Source: Neocallimastix lanati (nom. inval.) (Eukaryota > Neocallimastigomycota > Neocallimastigomycetes > Neocallimastigales > Neocallimastigaceae). Taken from it: a DNA stretch of 30,000 bases. The position numbers were made by a program, and so were the translations under genes. The stretch lies in contig JACVTC010000066.1 of NCBI GenBank assembly GCA_016946835.1, forward strand, positions 1-30,000. The letters run 5' to 3'. Below are positions 18,871 through 27,586 of the stretch, piece by piece (position 1 is the stretch's first letter; each line of letters opens with the position of its first letter). The notes under the pieces are model-generated. The model did no database searches. It was given only the letters and a program-made list of their open reading frames with translations, and was not told the DNA's origin.

Positions 18871-19687
18871 AAAACTAATTAAAAGTCTCTTTGGAAACCT
18901 TTAGAATCTTTTAGAAATTATTTAATTAGCCAATTACTAATAAATATTATAATAATTTATCTAAATTATTAAAATCATTTTATTAACAATCAGTTAATTT
19001 TGTTTTATAACTATGTGTCAACTTTATTTATATTTTTTATGATAAAGAGTTACTAATATTCAAATTTAATAAATTCATATCTTTATATTATTACATTGTG
19101 GCTTATACATTATTTATGTTACAATACATTTCATCACATTTAACGTATGTTTCACATATTCTAACACATTTAAAATAAAGATTATTATTAATTTTTAATT
19201 CTGTATAATATAAAAAATTTTATTTATGATTACTCATATAAAGATCCAATTTAAGGATTTTATCTATAAAAAATATTAATTTATTATTTACGGCCCATTT
19301 AAATAATTAAATTATTTTTTATATATTTAAAATTCATTAAAGTCCAATATCTTGCAATTAAGTGGTCCAAATGAGTTGAAAATCTTATATGTTATAGATC
19401 TCTAGTAAGTTTTCTAATGAATATAGTTTTATCGGGAAATCCCGATGTGATATTTCTATTATTTGTAGAATTATCGTTATTTTTCTTCGATTTATTTTAA
19501 ATTAATTTCTTAAGGGTTAAATAAAGTTAACTTCATTAAATTAGCCCAAACCCTTTTATTTCTAAATATTAAATATTCCTAGTATCAATTTTTTATAATA
19601 GTAATCGAATTTTAAACTGAAACTGTCAATAATGTAATTCAATTTCAGTTGATCTATTTGTGAATTTCAATATTATATCCACTAATT
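18871..19687 (+). repeat. Diverged LTR-like block E, copy 2
   Basis: Same orientation and motif order as 11456-12120, but about 150 bp longer, with an inserted stretch at 19010-19190 (TTATATTATTACATTGTGGC...). At 19431-19446 it has a compact GC-containing hairpin ATCGGGA/TCCCGAT, unusual in this AT background, at the place where copy 1 has TCAGTGA/TCACTGA. Confidence 0.65.
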
Positions 19688-19914
19688 CGAGAAAAATTAA
19701 GAAAATATAGTTATATTGTTAAAAATAATTATAGATTCTTACATAACATAATGTGTAATAGTTACATGGTAAGATGATTACTATCGAATGATATACTCAT
19801 GGTTACCAAATGTATCTTAGAATAGTTAGCAATTTTTTAGTATTTACATAAAATCATTGTTTAGTATTACACAATATTTGTACGTTAATATTAATATGTT
19901 TTAGTTTTAATTTC
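19688..19914. other. AT-rich segment, repeat debris
   Basis: TAATTATAGATTCTTACAT (19725-19743) resembles 6887-6907. GATGATTACTATCGAATGATATACT (read loosely) resembles text at 12745-12765, upstream of the second gypsy pol. No gene. Confidence 0.35.
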
Positions 19915-20056
19915 TATATTTACTTAAATTTATTTTTAGTTAGATAGTTTTATAAATAATTGATTAGTAAAGTTATTAATTCAATATGTATCCATTCATA
20001 AAAAATTATTTGCATGCATAAATAATTCATGTAATTGAATTTGTAGCGCACTAGCG
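19915..20056. repeat. Direct repeat G, copy 2
   Basis: Matches 15895-16040 as described there; it ends in GTAGCGCACTAGCG directly before the LTR boundary at 20057, where a primer binding site would lie on the minus strand. Confidence 0.55.
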
Positions 20057-21101
20057 TGTAATGATTTCTAATAGAAACAGATTACAAATTACAAAATACT
20101 ACACTTAGATCAAAAAATAACACGTAATATAAAAATTCTCTTTTATAATAAATAATCTTTATTAATTAAAAAATATCTATTATTATTATTAACTTGTCAA
20201 TAACTAATACATCGATTTAAATAATGAATTTTACATGTATTTATATATTTTCATGATTATCTTTTAATATATCAAACCTATTTAATATACATATATTACT
20301 ATTTATTTATAAACAAAATATTTATTAATAATTTTATTAAATAATAATTAACTAAAACTAAACAATAATTAATTAAATAAACTTTCAACTTATTTACAAT
20401 AATAATTAAATTCAATAAGAACTCATTTATTATCTATTTATTATTTAAATATTATTAATACTAATGTTTATATATTTACAATTAAAAACTATTTTTGTAA
20501 ACTATTTAAACTAATTTAAACAATTTAAAACTATTCCGAAATTAATTTTAAGGTATTTTAAACTAACTAAATTAAATTAACTAAGTTAAATAAAATAACT
20601 AAATTAAATAAACTAAATTAACTAACTTAAATAAATCATATAGATTAAATTTATTATCCAAAATTATTTACATAATAATTTTTCCTTTTTGAAAAATTTA
20701 CATTAATTTTTATATATGTAAATCATAAATATATATAATTTTATTACATTAATTAATTATTATATAATTAATTATTAAAGATTTTGTTAAATCTTTAATT
20801 TCATATTTTAATAAAAATATAATAAACTTTAAAGTTCGATTAAATCAATTCATATTTTAATTAAAGATTAATAATTAAATAATCAAATCAATACTATTGA
20901 AATTAATAAAATTTATAATTAATGAAATAAATTAAATAAAATAAATTCATACTAAATAAATTAAAGAAAAAAATTAATTTAATTAAAACTAAAATTAAGT
21001 GTAAAAATACATATTAACTTGATAAATAAATATTAATTTAATGAATAAATATATAAATTATATAGATAAATAATCGAATAAGAAATTATAATTATTTAAA
21101 G
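20057..21101 (-). repeat. Family C LTR, minus orientation (~1.05 kb)
   Basis: Reverse complement of 14220-15446 without the minisatellite expansion. On the minus strand it ends CATTACA (plus TGTAATG at 20057), matching TTTACA of the other two family C LTRs. Its U3 end at 21101 abuts gypsy RT coding sequence, so it inserted into or next to the second gypsy pol. Confidence 0.7.
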
Positions 21102-21440
21102 AAGATAAACTGAATATTAATATAGAAAAGTGTCACTTTATGCAAGAAGAGGTTTTGGGTTACAAATTATCAACGAAAGATCTAAGTCCTCTAAACAGTA
21201 AGGTTCAGGCCCTAAGAAACTAGAAACCTCCCAAAGAAGTGCATAAATTGAGATTATTTCTCGGAGCCATTGGTCATTACTGTAATTTCATTGACCACTG
21301 TGCTCAAATAACCACACCACTAACAACTTCTTAAAAGATTAGGAGAAAAAACATAGAAATTGGGATGAAATTCTACCCTCCGCACTTTGGGCATTGAAAC
21401 TTCAAAAAATACGGTCACCGAATATTCAAGCTTTGAATTA
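21102..21440 (+). pseudogene. Second gypsy element: RT thumb fused to integrase fragment (broken)
   Basis: EDKLNINIEKCHFMQEEV, LGYKLSTKDLSPLNSKV and LRLFLGAIGHYCNFIDHCAQ are RT thumb/connection blocks, interrupted by a stop where Trp is usual (RN-stop-KPPKEV). After a stop near 21334 the text jumps to NWDEILPSALWALK and, in a shifted frame, NTVTEYSSFEL: the integrase C-terminal region, nearly identical in wording to the left-edge element (WDDILPSALWALR). RNase H and most of integrase are deleted between about 21335 and 21350. Confidence 0.85.
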
Positions 21441-22430
21441 AAATTATAAATTATAAATGATATAAATATTTATTAAGTATCAATGGGCAAGCAAGCAAGT
21501 AATTAAATTTTAAAATTAAATATTAAATAAAAAATATAATAACACTTAATAAATAAAATTATTTTCTTTCGTAATTTATTAAACTTTTATTTGAAAGCTT
21601 TTATTTATTATTTAAGATTTACTTTTTTAAAATATAATATTCTATTCTTCAGAATAAGTATTTATATTAAATAAATAAATCTATACAATGAATCAATTTT
21701 TATAACTAAAATTAATCTTAAAAATAATAAACTTATTGAAAAAAAAATAAAATAAAATAAGCTAAATACATTTTTTCTTTTATATAAATTTATTTTGAAA
21801 TCTTAATTTTCATTGATTGATTTAATTTCTCATATTTTATTATATTTTATTACTTTAAATTTAATATGAATTTTATATATTTATTTAATCGAACAATATT
21901 TTTTTAATATTTTCTGATAATATAATATATTATAAAATCTAATAAAAATTGAATGTATATTACTAAATATTATTAAAAATAATTAAATATTATTAAAATT
22001 TTATTATAAAATTTATTCATATATAAACAAAAATAAATATAAAAATTTATTATTATTATAGTTTTGAATATTTTGAAATATTTAATCAAAACAATTCAAA
22101 TATTAATTAAATTTTATTATTAAAATGAAATAATTAATATATTTTCTTTTATAAATAATTATAAAGATTATTTATATCATTTTATTTCAAAAAAAATTAT
22201 TTACAAATTTTATTAATTTTGAAATATAATTGTTTTTTAATATAAAATAGCTAAAGTTTTAATAAAAATTCTTTTATATGAATTTTTATATTAATAAAAT
22301 AATTCTATAAAACTATTTACTTTTTATATAATTAATTATAGTTAAAATTATAAAAAATATAAATATATATATTACAAAATTTCTTTAATAAAAAATAATA
22401 AAGTTACTATTACTGCATTGTAAAAAAATC
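21441..22430. other. AT-rich stretch, nothing recognised
   Basis: About 1 kb without gene-like frames, RNA genes or long repeats visible by eye. Confidence 0.5.
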
Positions 22431-22431
22431 A

Positions 22432-22590
22432 AAGTATTTTCGTTTCATTGTAAAATGCAACAATTACAATTTAAATCAGAGTGATAATGCGTCAAACAAT
22501 GTCATTACAGTTAATCCTAATTCACCGCTTGATTCTAATCTAATCATCAATTCCTTTCTTTCAAGAAAAAATATATATTTTATTAATTAA
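22432..22590 (+). pseudogene. Short Asn/Ser-rich coding remnant, unknown
   Basis: A small island with normal base balance (22470-22555) reads NQSDNASNNVITVNPNSPL followed by DSNLIINSF and stops at 22588-22590. No start and no recognised family. It might be the edge of a structural protein or linker of a mobile element. Confidence 0.25.
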
Positions 22591-22999
22591 ACCTAAATGT
22601 ATAAATCTATTTTTTTTTTATCATAAATTATACTATAAAATCATATAGTTATTTGTTTAATAGAATTGGAACTTTTTTTTAAAAAATATATATTTAAAAT
22701 TAAATAATCCATAAAGTATAAACTTTTCTGTATTTTGAATTAAAGTAATTTAAATGAGCAATTATTCAAAAATATATAAAATAAAAATATTTTTATAATA
22801 ATTATTACACATAGTCTAGGACAATTAAACATAATATGAATAGATATTCTAGAATTATTATTACAAATAATTTCGTTTATAAATAATATAAAAAAATATA
22901 TTACGAATACACGTTTGGAAATCTTACGAAGCAGTTAGTTTTATAACCTTAATTTATTCAAATTCATAATGTCATGTCTTTAATTTATTTCATAATTAG

Positions 23000-23734
23000 T
23001 TAGTCTTTTGTATGTGAAAATTTAATAACTCTCAAATAAAAAGTATATAGGTTTTGAGATGGATTAAGAAATGAAAATGGTTTTATTGAATATTGATTAA
23101 TTATATTAAACTTATATTTTTCAAATATTTTTATTACTTTTTCACTGTTAATTGCATTTTAATAATGTTTTGTTAAATTGGAATTTAATATTTACAAACA
23201 TTTTATTATCACATTCTTTATTCACATATCTTAAATTGCCTAATAAATAAACTGGTGATTCCTTGTCTAATGAATCTAAAAATTTATTTTTATTTGTGTC
23301 AATACATTGTCGATATTTTATGCAAGGAGAATCGATATCACCATTGAATAAGCTATAATCCATAAAAAGAACAATAAATATTCCATTGATATTTTGGCTA
23401 ATATTGTTTAACATACTTTCAACGTCACTATAATTGAAATTATTAAGGGACAAAAAGCACGTAGCAATATTAAAAAAGTCTTTTAATTTAATGTTTTGAA
23501 TAGTATTTGGATAAATGGTGATACCATTCTTAACATCGGATTTTTTAATTCTTTCCTTTAAATTTTTTAATTTCATGTTGTCGGGTTCAACACACGCAAT
23601 TTTTCGGAAGTTTTCCATTTATGAATATCTCCACCATTCCCAGAACCTATATCAAGTAAGTTTCCTTTATATTCATTAAGTATATTTAGTTTTATTATAA
23701 AATGATATTTACGCATTAGGGTATTAGAATCAGG
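23000..23734 (-). pseudogene. Viral/plasmid-type mRNA cap (guanine-N7) methyltransferase relic
   Basis: Read on the minus strand from 23734: SNTLMRKYHFIIKLNIL, then SAM motif I LLDIGSGNGGDIHKW (about 23655-23611). A frame change follows, and the long frame 23618-23148 continues with FRKIACVEPDNMKLKNLKERI (acidic loop binding the SAM ribose), FFNIATCFLSLNNFNYS and GIFIVLFMDYSLF. After its stop the first frame takes over again with VIKIFEKYKF and FLNPSQNLYTFYLRVIKF, ending at 23000-23002. The order R-K-x-H, D-x-G-x-G-x-G-G-D, V-E-P-D and the late L-Y-x-x-Y-L-R-V block is that of the methyltransferase domain of capping enzymes of nucleocytoplasmic large DNA viruses and of yeast cytoplasmic linear plasmids; host cap methyltransferases are more distant by eye. 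The two breaks cancel (ends are in the same frame). No guanylyltransferase domain is seen upstream. Two sequencing errors in A runs would mimic this. Confidence 0.7.
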
Positions 23735-24239
23735 TTAAAATATTTCAATATTAATTTTTTGAAAAGTAATAAAAAAATTTATAAAATAATTAATTTTAAT
23801 AATAATAATAATATTAAAAATAAAAATATTTATTCTTTATAATTTTTAATCTTTGTTTTATTCTTGAAAAACTTGTATAACTATATATGTATTAAATAAT
23901 GGTTTCTTATTTAATCAAATAATTATTACAAATTTTTCTAATTATAATAATAAATGTATTAATATTAAACATATAAATAAATAAAAATCTTATAAAACAT
24001 AAATTTCTTAATAATAACGTTTACCGTTAAAAGTGTACTTCGTCTACATTTAAACTTAAAGTTAATCTATAATATTAAAACTACTAAAACATATTCCGTG
24101 CAAAGGACTATTAATAAAATAGTATAATATAACAATACCTCCCTCCGGATACTTGGGTTAAAATTCATCATTTGCTCAAGTAATAGAAGATTAAAGTCGA
24201 ATCGATAAGTGAAAAATCCTTCTTAGAAATAAGAAAAGT
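23735..24239. other. Intergenic, AT-rich then base-balanced from 24110
   Basis: 23735-24000 holds low-complexity A/T. From about 24110 (ATTCCGTGCAAAGGACT, CCTCCCTCCGGATACTTGGG) the composition becomes coding-like and probably belongs to the decayed gene that follows, but no frame is readable before 24240. Confidence 0.4.
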
Positions 24240-25146
24240 TACGAACCGCTCCAAGGACCCATAATCCAAAATAAAGGTAGTAACATTCGGTTTTGCCTGA
24301 GTTTAGCCGCTACACTGACATCCTTTGATCTGCAAGTTTAAACCTATTACGAAGGTTTTAAAGAAATTTTTTTTTCAAGAATAAAACTTGGAGAAGCTAA
24401 TCAGATATCTTCCTTTATGATTACCTACCCTATCGAGTTTAAAGGTGAACTCTGGGATATAGAAGAATCCGATTATTACAATTATTTTAGTGATATATAT
24501 TTTTTTAAGGAGTGTTCTGTCAAGCCTTAGTGGAAGTGAAAAACAACGAACCTATCATTATAGAATTCACTGGAGAATTCGAGTTCGTATATAATAATCA
24601 TAGTTTAGGATTTTGGGAAATTCCCTCACATTGTGGTTAATTTGAATTGGTGTGTTTAGGTTTAACATCCATCTATAAACAATTCTATCAACAAAGACAA
24701 GATAATAAACCATATAAATTGGATACGTTATTAACAGACATAGCAATCTGCAAATACTAAAGCCGTATTAAGAGTTTTTATGAACATAGAAGTCGATAAC
24801 AAATATATAAATTACTTGCTAGAAAACTTAACAGACTTATCAGAAGATAGCTTACTTACACTAAGTAAAAAGAGTAATAAAATGACTGAAAGCCAACAAT
24901 TAATTGAACTATTACCTCATTTCTCGCGTTACAATTAATAACACCACTTTGGATGCTGAAAGAAGAAACGTTTTTATAGTAGATGACAAAGGAGAAACTC
25001 CCACCTGTTCATTTTTAGATGTAACGGATGGTGCTCAACACAAAGTTATAGCCACTACCGACCCAGTATGGTTAATAATCGAAGACTTTGGGCAAGTAAA
25101 CAAGGACTTAATAGGTATCGGGGCTAAGATTAGTAGTGATGGCTAA
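24240..25146 (+). pseudogene. Unrecognised gene, broken by two stops and three frame changes
   Basis: Protein-like text can be followed through four segments. First, 24240-24530, with PLQGPIIQNKGSNIRFCLSL, an in-frame stop at 24339, then GEANQISSFMITYPIEFKGE. Second, 24524-24760, with ALVEVKNNEPIIIEFTGEFE, a stop at 24638, then ELVCLGLTSIYKQFYQQRQD. Third, 24753-24939, with NIEVDNKYINYLLENLTDLS and TESQQLIELLPHFSRYN. Fourth, the frame from 24904, with DAERRNVFIVDDKGETP and WLIIEDFGQVNKD, ending at 25146. The total is at least 290 codons of balanced, non-repetitive composition quite unlike the AT background. I do not recognise the family: no catalytic motif, zinc finger, signal peptide or transmembrane segment is evident. 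Structural/capsid-type protein of an element or virus is one possibility. The TTG at 24904 is not a real start. Confidence 0.55.
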
Positions 25147-25377
25147 TTTTTCTGGTAATTTGGAGTCCTTTATGGCTTTTACAGCAATTTCCTTGATTGC
25201 GTCTATGTTTTGTGTTTGTCCTTTATGATATTCCTTTAGGAAATTATTGAATTTAGTATGATGTTGGCTTAAACTATCCTCCAATTTAGAATATAAAGTA
25301 TTCAGAGCTGTTTCTAAATCACTGTTTTTATCCTTCGTAATATTAATAATGGTTAATGAATAAAAGATATAGAATAA
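25108..25377 (-). pseudogene. Coiled-coil-like fragment, unknown (Gag-like?)
   Basis: An 89-codon minus-strand frame without Met start reads DLETALNTLYSKLEDSLSQH, then FNNFLKEYHKGQTQNIDAIK and EIAVKAIKDSKLPEKL, stopping at 25108-25110. The heptad-like spacing of Leu/Ile/Val suggests an alpha-helical coiled coil, and the composition resembles the N-terminal part of LTR-element Gag proteins; this is only a resemblance. Its end overlaps the end of the plus-strand unknown gene by 39 bp, so one of the two frames runs past its ancestral end at a recombination joint. Confidence 0.45.
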
Positions 25378-26998
25378 TTATAATTAATAATTCGTTATTG
25401 AATAAATAATAATATATTTCAATTTTATATAAGTGTTGCTTAATTTTTCAAATTAAACTATAATTAAGTAAATATATTCATTTTATGGAACATTCAATAT
25501 AAATTTAAACCTTGAAGGATTAGGTGCTAATTTAAAAAAGACAAATTTATAAATTATTGATAAAACACATTTGAAAATTTAGGCTGAAAGCATATTTAAA
25601 AGTTAATAATATTAAAATTTAATATAAATAAAAACATGTTTCATTATAAAAAGAACAAGCAAATTCAAGTAATAAACACTCTATTTCCAAAGTAATAAAA
25701 GGAAGCAAATTCTTGACTGATAATATTATATTGATAATTCCCTTAAGCTACGTTTCTTTAATTACTTTTAATTATCTAAATACCTATTTTATAATAAAAA
25801 TTTTTTTTATAAAAAAAAAATGTTTTTTTTTTTTTTTTATAAAGTATTGCACTTAGTGTCTTAACTCCCTCCACGTAAAAATTTATAAAAAGTTATTAAT
25901 AATATTAAGTTTTTTTTTTTAAAAAAAAGTTTATAATATAAATATAAATATGAATGGATGAAGAATTAATCCATATCTGTGTTAACATGTATATACAAAT
26001 TTAAATAAAAGTTATAATTACTACTTTTAATAATGAATTCTTAAACAACTAAAATAACTAATTTATTATTAAAATATAGTCAAGGAAGTATTTAAAATTA
26101 ATTTTATAATAATTTTTAATATTTGTTCATAAATAATAATAAAAAAATTAAGAATCAGAAATAGAACAGTCGAAGTAGGCCCTTGAGAATGAAATCAAAT
26201 AATAATTCTAATATTAATATCTATAATACTTTATTTTAGATTCATAAAATCATATATTAAATTTCGTGCATATTAATATTGTTTATTATAGCAATTATAA
26301 TAAATATCAATTATACCCATTATTAATAATAATTAAATATAAAATTTGAAAAATAAATAATAATTTAATATAAATATTTAATTAAATTTAGTTTTATCAA
26401 TTATAATAAATACATATTAAAGATAATAAAATGTATATATATTTTAAGATAAAAAAAAACTGATAAAATAAATATCATTAAGAATTAATTATATTATTTT
26501 ATAACTACTATTATTATATATATATAAATTTTAATTAAATTATGAATCTTCAATTGAAATTTTAAAATTTATTTTAGTTATTTAATATATATCTAGGTAA
26601 ACATATATCTTAAATATTTTTTTTGTTTCATTATGCTATTACTTTTTACTTTTAATAAAAGTAATAAATATTTAATAAATAAAATAGGGAATAAAAATTT
26701 CTTTACAGTTTTAATTTCAACTATTAATAATTTTTAAATTTCAAACGAGTATTTATAATTAATTAATGTTTAATTTAAAACTTTTGATAATTTATATTTA
26801 TATTTATATATAAATATTTTTTATATTAAATTTGAAATAATCTAAAAAAAAAAAAAAAAAAAATTAAAAAGTTCAAATCTCATTTTTAACCAATCATATC
26901 TAGACAAAATTTTTATGAACGAATAAGATTATTTAGAAATTTTTAAAATTTTACATTTTGTATTTTAAAATGTACGAAAATTTAATATTTTTATTTGA
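25378..26998. other. AT-rich spacer, nothing recognised
   Basis: No genes. Islands of more balanced sequence at 25845-25880 (GCACTTAGTGTCTTAACTCC) and 26165-26195 (CAGTCGAAGTAGGCCCTTG) are too short to identify. Several A and T homopolymers (e.g. 25800-25840, 25910-25930, A run at about 26845-26863) occur. Confidence 0.5.
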
Positions 26999-27083
26999 TG
27001 AATAATAATAATAATAAATAATAATAAATAATAATAAATAATAAATAATAAATAATAATAAGTAATAATAAATAATAATAAAT
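26999..27083. repeat. Interrupted TAA/TAAA microsatellite
   Basis: Repeated AAT/TAA units with periodic extra A (AATAATAATAAATAATAATA pattern) over about 85 bp. Confidence 0.9.
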
Positions 27084-27271
27084 ATTAATTTTTTTATTAT
27101 TTATAATTATTTATTAATAATTAATCTTTTTTATAATTATAAAAATATACACTTTTTTTTTTTTTTTTTTTAAAATCTAAATATTTTTTTTTTATTAGTT
27201 TGATAATAAACATATTTTTTTTATTAAATTTACATTTATTATCATTATATTACAATATATTAATTTAATCT

Positions 27272-27273
<2 letters not shown>

Positions 27274-27323
<50 letters not shown>
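27274..27323. repeat. Poly(T) tract, 50 bases
   Basis: Fifty consecutive T about 265 bp upstream of the NOP2 start codon, preceded at 27151-27171 by a shorter T run. In fungi long poly(dA:dT) tracts exclude nucleosomes from promoters, so a promoter role is possible. Confidence 0.9.
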
Positions 27324-27332
<9 letters not shown>

Positions 27333-27586
27333 TTTAACACAAAAACTTTTTTTTTATTTTATAAATTATTACTTTTAAGATAGAGAATTAAAAGTAATAT
27401 AAATTTAGTATACCAATTTTTATTTATAATTTATTTAATTGATAGAGAAATATACATATTTTAATTTATTTATAAAAAAAAAAACAGTCACTTTCATTAT
27501 ATATCATAATTATCATAATCTATTATTTAATTTATAAATTTAAAGAAGTTTTTTATTTTTTTAATTAAATTTACATAATACATAAA
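27324..27586 (+). promoter_or_regulatory. NOP2 5' flank
   Basis: AT-rich sequence between the T50 tract and the ATG. No unambiguous TATA box can be chosen among the many TATA-like strings. The start context ACATAAAATGG has A at -3, the preferred fungal initiation context. Confidence 0.4.

Noticed and set aside
20025-20065. tRNA-like text GTAGCGCACTAGCG and its relative near 16020
   Set aside because: It recalls a D-arm and anticodon stem, but there is no acceptor stem or T-loop; it is better explained as element sequence next to an LTR, perhaps near a primer binding site.
5302-21101. Regional centromere
   Set aside because: Clustered LTRs and AT richness fit, but the whole genome type is AT-rich and no centromere-specific repeat can be shown from sequence alone.
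26865-26905. T-loop-like GTTCAAATCTC as part of a tRNA
   Set aside because: No matching stems upstream; it sits after a poly(A) run in low-complexity sequence.
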